Source of the DNA: Sphingomonas bacterium
GTDB taxonomy: Bacteria > Pseudomonadota > Alphaproteobacteria > Sphingomonadales > Sphingomonadaceae
Direction of reading: 5' to 3'
NCBI RefSeq assembly: GCF_903643065.1
Contig: NZ_CAHJWX010000126.1
Location: forward strand, 1-6,181
DNA: 6,181 nucleotides
Each line of letters starts with the position of its first letter. Position 1 is the first letter of the stretch. The position numbers were made by a program, and so were the translations under genes. Positions 1 to 5,660 of this stretch are shown here, in pieces. The notes beneath the pieces are model-generated. The model saw only the letters and a program-made list of their open reading frames with translations, did no database searches and was not told the DNA's origin.

Positions 1-1
1 G

Positions 2-736
2 GCCGCCGCGTTCGACCCCGCCGTGCCCGCGCCGGCGCTGGGCGTCTCGGGCCCGGACGATCTGCGCCAGCTGGTCGCCGCCTTCAACGCGCTGCGCCTG
101 CGCGTCTCGGCGATGGTCGACGAGAAGGACCGGATGCTGGGCGCGCTCGGCCACGACCTGCGCACGCCGCTGGCCGCGTTGCGCGTGCGCGTGGAATCGG
201 TCGAGGACGATACCGATCGCGCGCGGATGGCGGACACGATCGCGGAGATGAACCGGACGCTGGACGACATCCTGTCGCTGGCGCGTGTCGGCCGGCCGAG
301 CGAGCCACCGACGGAGGTCGATCTGGCGGCGCTGGTCGACGCGGTGGTGGAGGACTTTCGCGACCTGGGCGCGCCCGTCGTGCTGGCCGACGCGGCGCGG
401 CTGCCGTTGCGACTGCGGCCGGGGTTGATGCGGCGTGCGGTGCGCAACCTGATCGAGAACGCGGTGAAGTACGGCGGCGGCGCGGCGGTCCGGATCGAGC
501 CGACCGCCGAGATCGCGGTGGTGGTGAGCGACGACGGGCCCGGCATCCCGCCCGATCGGATGGAGGCGGTGTTCGACCCGTTCACCCGCCTGGAGGGTTC
601 GCGCAATCGCGACACGGGCGGGATCGGCCTGGGCCTCGCGCTCGCCCGCTCGATCGCGCGGGACGCCGGCGGCGAGGTGAGGCTCGCGAACCGACCGGGC
701 GGCGGGCTCGACGCGGCCTTGATCCTGCCGCGCTAG
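2..736 (+). CDS. Sensor histidine kinase, C-terminal part (5' truncated by window edge)
   Basis: This is the cytoplasmic part of a two-component sensor kinase that autophosphorylates on histidine and passes the phosphate to a response regulator. The frame is open to the left edge, so the membrane sensor part is missing; the GTG at base 23 is an internal codon, not a credible start. Counting from that GTG, residues 10-38 look like the end of a HAMP linker. The H-box (GHDLRTPL) has the phospho-acceptor His at residue 44 (bases 152-154). The ATPase domain follows, with an N-box (NLIENAVKYG, 142-151), a G1 box (DDGPGIP, 170-176), an F-box (FDPFTRLE, 184-191) and a G2 box (GGIGLGLALA, 199-208). 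All catalytic boxes are intact, so it is a normal EnvZ/OmpR-type kinase. The gene probably follows its regulator upstream. Its stop shares the tetranucleotide CTAG with the stop of the opposing small gene. The signal it senses cannot be read here. Confidence 0.95.
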   Translation, partial: AAAFDPAVPAPALGVSGPDDLRQLVAAFNALRLRVSAMVDEKDRMLGALGHDLRTPLAALRVRVESVEDDTDRARMADTIAEMNRTLDDILSLARVGRPSEPPTEVDLAALVDAVVEDFRDLGAPVVLADAARLPLRLRPGLMRRAVRNLIENAVKYGGGAAVRIEPTAEIAVVVSDDGPGIPPDRMEAVFDPFTRLEGSRNRDTGGIGLGLALARSIARDAGGEVRLANRPGGGLDAALILPR

Positions 737-912
737 GCGCGCTGCTCGCGGGCCTCGGCGGCGGCGGCGATCAGGCGGCGGCCCGTCTCCTCGGCCGCGT
801 CCGGCGTCATGGTGGCGGTGACGCCATCGGGTCCGTCGAGCACCACCTGCCCGTTCTCGGCCGCCGCCTCTCCGGGGCTGGTCAAGGCCTGGTGCGACAT
901 GGTTTGCGTCAT
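733..912 (-). CDS. Small acidic protein of unknown function, coupled to the Crp/Fnr gene
   Basis: This is a 59-residue protein starting MTQTMSHQAL. I do not recognise a named family. A disordered-looking N-terminus (1-20) is followed by a short strand-turn-strand segment (GQVVLDGPDGVTATMT, 21-36) and then an alanine/glutamate-rich amphipathic helix to the end. There are no cysteines, no signal peptide and no membrane segment. The ATG overlaps the stop of the Crp/Fnr gene as ATGA, the usual arrangement for translational coupling, and this is the main reason to accept the gene and this start. An in-frame ATG four codons later is an alternative. A longer open frame continues upstream, but it is the shadow of the Crp/Fnr gene and has an arginine-rich nonsense translation. 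The strand-turn-helix plan could be a small protein-binding module that modulates the regulator, but that is speculation. Confidence 0.72.
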   Translation of the reverse strand: MTQTMSHQALTSPGEAAAENGQVVLDGPDGVTATMTPDAAEETGRRLIAAAAEAREQRA

Positions 913-1652
913 CCCTGCTCTCCCTGGGAGTCGAGCCACTCGGACCGGCTTCCGTACAGGTAAGCGGGATCGAACTCGGCCATCGTCCGCAAACGTCCCA
1001 TGTCGCGGATTTGCGCCTCGCCACTGCGAAAAAGCAGCAGATCGCGTTCGCGCATGATGCGCAGCACGCGGTTTACATGCACGCCGGTGATCCCGCACGC
1101 CTCGGCGATGTCCGACTGGGTCGCAGGCAGCGAGAACCTCCCGTCCTTCGCCAGTCCGATCATCGACAGTCGCGCGTTCAACTCGCAGAACAGGTGCGCG
1201 ACGCGCCCTTCGGCGCCCAGCCGGCCCATGCGGAAGATCCACTCGCGATGGATCGCCGCGTCGAGCAGCGTGGAGAACCACATCATGCGGGTCAGGTGCG
1301 GATAGCGCTCGACGAGTTCCGCCAGGACCTTGTGATCGAAGAGCGCGATCTTGCACGGTCCCAGCGTGGCGAGATCGTGATCGAGCCGCTTCATCGGGAA
1401 GCCGTGGAGGTCGACGAAGTCGCCGGGCACGTGCATCGACACGAGCTGGCGATAGCCGTCGCGGTCGTCGAGATAGCGGCACATGAAGCCTTCCACCAAC
1501 AGCGTGCTGGTGTTCACCGGCTCGCCACGCCGCATCATCGTGTACCGCGCCGGAAGCTCCTGCACCGACGACACCGCGTTTTCGAGCACCAGGCACTCGT
1601 CCTCGCTGAGCGCCTCGCGCGAGCGGCCCAGCAGAAACCGCCCGGTCAGCAT
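909..1652 (-). CDS. Crp/Fnr-family transcriptional regulator
   Basis: This is a DNA-binding regulator of 247 residues, typical of the family. An N-terminal cyclic-nucleotide-binding-type beta-roll (about 20-105; PARYTMMRRGEP, then VPGDFVDLHGF) is followed by a long dimerisation helix (about 107-145) and a winged helix-turn-helix (LPATQSDIAEACGITGVHVN, 175-194). The N-terminus lacks the spaced cysteine cluster of oxygen-sensing FNR; only Cys20 lies there, so an iron-sulphur cluster is unlikely. The roll also lacks a clear arginine-containing cAMP-binding cassette, so the effector is unknown. The recognition helix reads GVHVNRVLR where classical FNR/CRP proteins carry E-x-x-SR, so its DNA site should differ from theirs. 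The ATG is the only usual start before an upstream in-frame stop; a GAGGAG sits about 12 nt before it, rather far. The gene is divergent from the N-hydroxylase homologue and is the obvious candidate to control it. Confidence 0.95.
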   Translation of the reverse strand: MLTGRFLLGRSREALSEDECLVLENAVSSVQELPARYTMMRRGEPVNTSTLLVEGFMCRYLDDRDGYRQLVSMHVPGDFVDLHGFPMKRLDHDLATLGPCKIALFDHKVLAELVERYPHLTRMMWFSTLLDAAIHREWIFRMGRLGAEGRVAHLFCELNARLSMIGLAKDGRFSLPATQSDIAEACGITGVHVNRVLRIMRERDLLLFRSGEAQIRDMGRLRTMAEFDPAYLYGSRSEWLDSQGEQG

Positions 1653-1786
1653 GGTGTCGCGCCACTCCTCATCTCGTTTCGCATGCGCTTGCTTCAGGCG
1701 GCACGTGGCATTCTTTCGCTATAACAAAGGTGAAGAAGGAACATGGATCACGCAACGCGGGCGGGGTTCGGCGGTTGTCCCGGCCT
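1653..1786. promoter_or_regulatory. Divergent intergenic region between Crp/Fnr gene and N-hydroxylase gene
   Basis: This stretch must hold the promoters of both divergent units. A TATAAC at 1720-1725 is the best -10 candidate for the rightward unit, and the overlapping reverse-strand TATAGC (1723-1718) is one for the leftward unit. I see no good -35 at the right distance for either. AAAGGTGA at 1726-1733 matches the end of the Shine-Dalgarno consensus and lies 9 nt before an ATG at 1743. A palindrome CGCATGCG is at 1680-1687, and CTTT/AAAG half-sites flank the -10 (1713-1729), but no convincing 14-22 bp dyad typical of Crp/Fnr operators is visible. Confidence 0.35.
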
Positions 1787-2467
1787 ATGCGGCATATCAG
1801 CTATGACAACGAGCATCCGCTCGCACGTTCCTTCATCGCCAACGTCCAGCAGCCCAGCTTCCCTTGCGTCGGTGCCAAGTCGGCGCTGAGCCGCGGGCGC
1901 ATGGACATCCTGGTCGCGCGCGACCTGACCAGCGCGTGGGACGACCTGCGCATCCTGCCGGCGCTGACCACCACCGTCGCCAAATACCGCCGCGAACGCG
2001 AGATCTTCCGCACGATGGTGGTGCTGTTCGAAGGGCCGGGCGAGCTGAGCGAGGAGCAGTTCGAGCAACACCTGTGGGCGCGCGCCCAGTCGCTGTCGGA
2101 CAAGGACGCCTGGGTCGGCAACCGCCCCGATCCGTCGGTGAGCAGCGACCCCGAGGACCCGCATTTCTCGCTCAGCTTCGCGGGCGAGGCGTTCTTCGTC
2201 GTCGGGCTTCACCCGCGCGCGAGCCGCCCCGCGCGACGGTTCGAGACGCCGGCGATGGTGTTCAACCTCCACGACCAGTTCGAGGTGCTGCGCACGCAGC
2301 AGCGGTACGAGAAGCTGCGCACCTCCATCCTCGATCGCGACGTGGCGCTGGCGGGGTCAGTCAACCCGATGCTGGCGCGCCATGGCGAGCTGAGCGAGGC
2401 GCGGCAATATTCGGGCCGCGCGGTCGGCGATGGCTGGAAATGCCCGTTCCATCGCGCCGATGCGTGA
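1787..2467 (+). CDS. gntA: YqcI/YcgG-family (GntA-type) heme-dependent guanidine N-hydroxylase homologue
   Basis: The family includes GntA, which N-hydroxylates a cyclic guanidine in guanitoxin synthesis, and other heme enzymes acting on guanidino groups. The native substrate here is unknown, and no other guanitoxin gene is in the window. From the ATG at 1787 the protein has 226 residues and is probably cytoplasmic. Family signatures are the N-terminal FPCVGAKSAL (25-34), DPEDPHFSLSFAGEAFFVVG (121-140), LHPRASRPARRF (141-152) with a histidine that is a plausible heme ligand, MVFNLHDQFE (157-166) and the C-terminal end GDGWKCPFH (214-222). The start is uncertain: a GTG at 1730 and a TTG at 1775 are in frame but the added residues look unlike the family, whereas the best ribosome-binding site serves an ATG at 1743 in another frame. 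The DUF1989 gene follows with an 8-bp overlap, so the two are surely one operon. The divergent Crp/Fnr gene may control it. Confidence 0.88.
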   Translation: MRHISYDNEHPLARSFIANVQQPSFPCVGAKSALSRGRMDILVARDLTSAWDDLRILPALTTTVAKYRREREIFRTMVVLFEGPGELSEEQFEQHLWARAQSLSDKDAWVGNRPDPSVSSDPEDPHFSLSFAGEAFFVVGLHPRASRPARRFETPAMVFNLHDQFEVLRTQQRYEKLRTSILDRDVALAGSVNPMLARHGELSEARQYSGRAVGDGWKCPFHRADA

Positions 2468-3047
2468 AGGACTGATCCCGCCGCGCTCGGGCACGGCGTT
2501 CGAGCTGCGGGCGGGCGAGCGGCTGACGGTGATCGACGTGGAAGGGGTGCAGGTCGCCGACCTGCTCGCTTTCAACGCGCTCGACCTGGACGAAATGGTC
2601 TCGTCGGGTCGCACGCTCGATTACGCCGAGACGATCCGGCTGACGACCGGGCACGCGCTCTACTCGAACCGGTCGCGGCCGATGCTGACGATCGTCGAGG
2701 ACACGGTCGGGCTGCACGACTTCCTGCTGACGCCGTGCTCGGTCGACACGTTCCGGCATTTCTACCCCGACCAGCCGGTGCATCGCGGCTGTTTCGGCAA
2801 TCTCGCCGAGGCGCTGGCGCCGTACGGGGTGACGCCGGACCGCATCCCGACCGCGTTCAACTGCTTCATGAACGTCCCGGTGGGCGCGGACGGGCGGATC
2901 ACGGTCGAGCCGCCGGTGTCCAAGGCGGGGGACCGGATCGTGTTCCGGGCGGAGATGGACCTGGTGATCGGGCTGACGGCATGTTCGGCCTATGCGTCCA
3001 ATGGCGGCAGCTTCAAGCCGATCGGGTGGCGGGTCGACGCTGGATGA
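2460..3047 (+). CDS. DUF1989 / urea carboxylase-associated family protein (carboxyguanidine deiminase-like)
   Basis: This is a soluble 195-residue protein of the DUF1989 family. Characterised members are the CgdA/CgdB subunits of carboxyguanidine deiminase, which pass carboxyguanidine to allophanate in guanidine degradation; other members are uncharacterised. Visible signatures are IPPRSGTAFEL (6-16), VIDVEGVQVADLLAFNA (24-40), LTTGHALYSNRSRPMLTIVE (61-80), HDFLLTPCS (86-94), CFGNLAEALAPYGV (111-124), FNCFMNVPV (133-141) and TACSAYASNGGSFKPI (173-188). Conserved His86, Cys93 and Cys175 are candidate metal or catalytic residues by family analogy. I chose the ATG inside the upstream stop (ATGCGTGA) because homologues begin just before IPPR; an ATG at 2430 would add ten residues. 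Neither has a good ribosome-binding site, which suggests coupling to the hydroxylase gene. A single DUF1989 gene, rather than a CgdA/B pair with a guanidine carboxylase, argues for a different substrate. The 3' end overlaps the opposing MaoC gene by 35 bp. Confidence 0.9.
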   Translation: MREGLIPPRSGTAFELRAGERLTVIDVEGVQVADLLAFNALDLDEMVSSGRTLDYAETIRLTTGHALYSNRSRPMLTIVEDTVGLHDFLLTPCSVDTFRHFYPDQPVHRGCFGNLAEALAPYGVTPDRIPTAFNCFMNVPVGADGRITVEPPVSKAGDRIVFRAEMDLVIGLTACSAYASNGGSFKPIGWRVDAG

Positions 3048-3477
3048 GCGCGGTGCGCAGGCATTCGCAGACCAGCTCGTCGCGCTGGTTGTGGAGCCGG
3101 TGCCGGAACGTCACCAGCCCGGCGGCCGGCCGCGACCGGCTCTCGCGCAGCTCGGTCACCTCCGTCTCGGCGCGTAGCGTGTCGCCGATGAACACCGGCT
3201 TGGGCATGACCAGCTTGTCATAGCCCAGGTTGGCGACCAGCACCCCCAGCGTCGTGTCGCCGACCGACAGCCCGATCATCAGCGCGAAGGTGAAGGTGCC
3301 GTTGACGAGGATGCGCCCGAACTCGCTCGCCCGGGCGGCCTCCGCGTCGAGGTGGAGCGGTTGCGGATTGTGGGTCATGACCGAGAACAGGAGGTTGTCC
3401 GTCTCGGTGACGGTGCGGCGGATGTCGTGGGCGAGCGTGTCGCCGATGGTCCAGTCCTCGAAATGGCGGCCGGCCAT
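3013..3477 (-). CDS. MaoC-family (R)-specific enoyl-CoA hydratase/dehydratase
   Basis: This is a 154-residue single hot-dog-fold protein, the normal length for stand-alone MaoC hydratases, which add water to or remove it from short acyl-CoA double bonds. The N-terminus GRHFEDWTIGDTL is typical. The catalytic segment THNPQPLH (35-42) corresponds to the D-x-N-P-x-H hydratase motif, with the variant THNP form common in mesaconyl-/itaconyl-CoA-type MaoC proteins beside branched-chain acyl-CoA genes. GRILVNGTFTFALMIGLSVG (54-73) and PKPVFIGDTL (92-101) are also characteristic. It lies downstream of the acyl-CoA carboxylase alpha gene on the same strand, about 130 bp away, so shared transcription is plausible. 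The ribosome-binding site is weak, and a palindromic repeat begins only some 18 nt upstream of the ATG. The last residues lie in the overlap with the opposing DUF1989 gene and extend past the usual end of the fold. The exact substrate is not deducible. Confidence 0.94.
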   Translation of the reverse strand: MAGRHFEDWTIGDTLAHDIRRTVTETDNLLFSVMTHNPQPLHLDAEAARASEFGRILVNGTFTFALMIGLSVGDTTLGVLVANLGYDKLVMPKPVFIGDTLRAETEVTELRESRSRPAAGLVTFRHRLHNQRDELVCECLRTALIQRRPATRSA

Positions 3478-3490
3478 CAGCGCGCGCGCT

Positions 3491-3597
3491 CGTCATGCTG
3501 AACGCGTTTCAGCATCCACGCGCAACGCGTCGGTCCAACGACGATGCTCCTTTGATCAACGGTCGCGCATGGACCCTGAAACAAGTTCAGGGTGACG
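3491..3597. repeat. Inverted pair of REP-like palindromic repeats
   Basis: There are two copies of a roughly 36-bp unit in opposite orientation: 3491-3526 (+) and 3562-3597 (-), 35 bp apart. Aligned in the same sense they agree at 28 of 36 positions. Each contains a perfect 8-bp stem with a 5-nt loop: ATGCTGAA/TTCAGCAT at 3495-3515 and ACCCTGAA/TTCAGGGT at 3573-3593. Two of the stem pairs differ between the copies, and both partners have changed together (TG/CA against CC/GG). From memory, palindromes containing CCTGAA...TTCAGG are frequent between genes in sphingomonad genomes. No T-run follows either hairpin, so an intrinsic terminator is not supported. The pair fills most of the gap between the carboxylase stop and the MaoC start. 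Confidence 0.78.
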
Positions 3598-3607
3598 GTG
3601 GAGTGGA

Positions 3608-5551
3608 TCACGCCGCCCGCTCCACCCGGACGAGCAGCCGCCCCTCGCTCACCTGCTGCCCGGCCTGCGCATCCAGTTCCGCCACCGTGCCGTCGAAGGG
3701 CGCGACCAGGCTATGCTCCATCTTCATCGCCTCCAGCGTGACGAGCTTCTGTCCCATGGTCACCACCGCGCCCCCCGCGACCTCCACCGCGATGACGCGG
3801 CCGGGCATGGGCGAGAGGATCGCGCCGTCGGCGGCTCCCCCTCCCGAAACCCCGTCAGTACGCGGCGCTGCAAAACGCCAGGTTCCGCCAAGCTGCGTGG
3901 CGAGCACGGCGTCGCCGTCTCTTCTGATGAGGGAGTGGTGTGCCTGATTGTAGGTCAGCGTGCGCCCGAGGCGGCCTGTTATCGTCCGGCCACGATCACT
4001 CATGCCGACGGTCGTCCGCGCTGGCCCGTTTAGGCGAAAGCCGGCCAGTTCAGACGGGTGCGTCGGGTCGCTGGTCACGAGCAAGCGCGCCGCCTCGTCG
4101 ACAAGCCATCCTTGCGGGTTAGGCTCTATGCAGACGCGCTCCTCGTGCCGTGCTACAAATCCGGTGTCTACGTCGCCCGTGAGAAAATCGCCTGTGCCCA
4201 AGAGGAGACGCAGGAAGGTCGCGTTGGTCCTGATGGGCCAGACCTGCGCGTCGCCGAGCGCGATGCCGAGTGCGACAGCGGCTTCGTCGCGCTCCTCAGC
4301 ATGGCAGATCACCTTGGCGATCATCGGATCGTAGAAGGCAGACACCTGGTCGCCCTGTTCGACGCCGGTTTCGATCCTCAGTATCGCGGAGGACAGATCC
4401 GGCTCGACGAACGCGCCAAAGAAGTCCTGGTACTTCCTCGGCCGGATAGAGTCCGGCAGTCTGAAACGCTCCAGCGGCCCGATGCTCGGCAGGAACGCCT
4501 TCGCCGGGTCCTCCGCATACAGCCGCGCCTCCATCGCCCAGCCGTCAATCCGCAGCTCGTCCTGCCGCTTCGGCAACGGCTCGCCCGAGGCGACGCGGAG
4601 TTGCCATTCGACCAGGTCCTGGCCGGTGATCTCCTCGGTCACCGGGTGCTCGACCTGGAGGCGGGTGTTCATCTCCATGAACCAGATGCGGTCCGCGCGC
4701 AGGCCGTCGCTGGCGTCGGCGATGAACTCGATCGTGCCGGCGCCCTCATAGTCGACCGCCCTCGCCGCGCGAACGGCGCTGGCGCACACGGCCTCACGCG
4801 TCGCCTCGTCCATGCCGGGCGCGGGGGCTTCCTCGATCACCTTCTGGTGGCGGCGCTGGAGCGAGCAGTCGCGTTCGAACAGGTGGACGACATTGCCATG
4901 GCGGTCGCCGAACACCTGCACCTCGATATGGCGGGGCGACTGGATCAGCTTCTCCAGCAGCACGCGATCGTCGCCGAAGCTCGACGCCGCCTCGCGCCGG
5001 CAGCTGACCAGCGCGTCGGCGAACGCGGCCGGCGCGTCGACCTGCCGCATCCCCTTGCCGCCGCCGCCCGCGACCGCCTTGATGAGCACGGGATAGCCGA
5101 TCGCGTCGGCCTCCGCCTGCAATCGCTCGGGCGACTGGTCGTCGCCCAGATAGCCGGGCGTGGTCGGCACGCCCGCCGCGATCATCAGTCGCTTGGCCGC
5201 GTCCTTCAGCCCCATGGCGCGGATCGAGGCGGGTTTCGGCCCTACCCAGATCAGCCCGGCATCGATCACGCTTTGCGCGAAGTCGGCATTTTCCGAGAGA
5301 AATCCATAGCCTGGATGGATCGCCTCCGCCCCGGTCTCAAGGGCGGCGGCGATGATCCGCTCGCCCATCAGGTAGCTTTCGCGCGCCGGCGACGGGCCGA
5401 TATGCACCGCCGCGTCCGCCTGCCGGACGTGCAGCGCCTTCGCGTCGGCGTCCGAATAGACCGCGACCGTGCGGATGCCGAGCCGCCGCGCGGTGCGGAT
5501 CACGCGGCACGCGATCTCGCCGCGATTGGCGATGAGCAGCGACGTCAACAC
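3608..5551 (-). CDS. Acyl-CoA carboxylase alpha subunit: biotin carboxylase plus biotin carrier (methylcrotonyl-/propionyl-CoA type)
   Basis: This subunit carboxylates its own biotin using ATP and bicarbonate; a separate beta subunit transfers the carboxyl group to an acyl-CoA. The 647 residues match 3-methylcrotonyl-CoA or propionyl-CoA carboxylase alpha subunits. Biotin carboxylase spans about 1-450: LIANRGEIACRVIRT (6-20), HPGYGFLSEN (79-88), the ATP-grasp glycine loop GGGGKGMR (162-169), ERDCSLQRRHQK (226-237) and EMNTRLQVEHPVTE (293-306). A BT-like linker domain follows (about 480-565), then the biotinyl domain, with EAMKMEH at 607-613 and biotin on Lys610. A segment around 367-391 appears longer than usual for the family. 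The start is GTG, or TTG one codon later, both without a clear ribosome-binding site. With a MaoC gene downstream, leucine catabolism (MCC) is the favoured reading, but propionyl-CoA carboxylase is not excluded. No beta-subunit gene is in the window. Confidence 0.96.
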   Translation of the reverse strand: MLTSLLIANRGEIACRVIRTARRLGIRTVAVYSDADAKALHVRQADAAVHIGPSPARESYLMGERIIAAALETGAEAIHPGYGFLSENADFAQSVIDAGLIWVGPKPASIRAMGLKDAAKRLMIAAGVPTTPGYLGDDQSPERLQAEADAIGYPVLIKAVAGGGGKGMRQVDAPAAFADALVSCRREAASSFGDDRVLLEKLIQSPRHIEVQVFGDRHGNVVHLFERDCSLQRRHQKVIEEAPAPGMDEATREAVCASAVRAARAVDYEGAGTIEFIADASDGLRADRIWFMEMNTRLQVEHPVTEEITGQDLVEWQLRVASGEPLPKRQDELRIDGWAMEARLYAEDPAKAFLPSIGPLERFRLPDSIRPRKYQDFFGAFVEPDLSSAILRIETGVEQGDQVSAFYDPMIAKVICHAEERDEAAVALGIALGDAQVWPIRTNATFLRLLLGTGDFLTGDVDTGFVARHEERVCIEPNPQGWLVDEAARLLVTSDPTHPSELAGFRLNGPARTTVGMSDRGRTITGRLGRTLTYNQAHHSLIRRDGDAVLATQLGGTWRFAAPRTDGVSGGGAADGAILSPMPGRVIAVEVAGGAVVTMGQKLVTLEAMKMEHSLVAPFDGTVAELDAQAGQQVSEGRLLVRVERAA

Positions 5552-5660
5552 GTGGACGCGCTCGGAAAGTCATGCCCGTGAGGGGGGATATGCGACCTTT
5601 CGCGCGCGCCATGACCATGTCCGGCGCGGGCTAGCGCGACGCGGGCATGTAGGACAGCGG
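5552..5660. other. Gap between NTF2-like gene and carboxylase gene
   Basis: These 109 bases are GC-rich and separate two co-directional - strand genes. I see no clear terminator, no recognisable promoter and no ribosome-binding site close to the GTG start of the carboxylase. The open frames crossing it are shadows. Whether the two flanking genes are co-transcribed cannot be decided. Confidence 0.4.

Noticed and set aside
733..1665. A single 310-residue - strand protein containing the small-gene sequence
   Set aside because: Only its last 59 residues look like protein. The rest is the frame shadow of the Crp/Fnr gene, which has clear domains in another frame.
1706..1720. A sigma-54 promoter (TGGCAT...CGCT) upstream of the hydroxylase gene
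   Set aside because: The GG and GC elements are separated by 9 rather than the required 10 bases, and the -12 element matches poorly.
1011..1724. A 237-codon + strand frame opposite the Crp/Fnr gene
   Set aside because: Low-complexity His/Arg-rich translation with no recognisable motif; a shadow of the regulator gene.
3550..3558. An FNR-type operator at TTGATCAA
   Set aside because: The two half-sites abut without the 4-base spacer of an FNR box, and the site lies in the repeat spacer, not in a promoter.
3573..3593. An intrinsic terminator between the carboxylase and MaoC genes
   Set aside because: The hairpin has no following T-run on either strand and belongs to a repeat pair. A structural repeat explains it better.
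2460..5551. A guanidine/urea carboxylase pathway formed by the DUF1989 protein with the biotin carboxylase
   Set aside because: The carboxylase has 647 residues, BC plus BCCP without the carboxyltransferase domain of the roughly 1200-residue urea/guanidine carboxylases. It is also convergent with the DUF1989 gene and lies in an acyl-CoA context.
4058..5581. A 507-codon open frame on the + strand opposite the carboxylase gene
   Set aside because: Its translation is rich in Arg, His and Asp with no domain, and it mirrors a strongly conserved gene. Long antisense frames are expected at this GC content.
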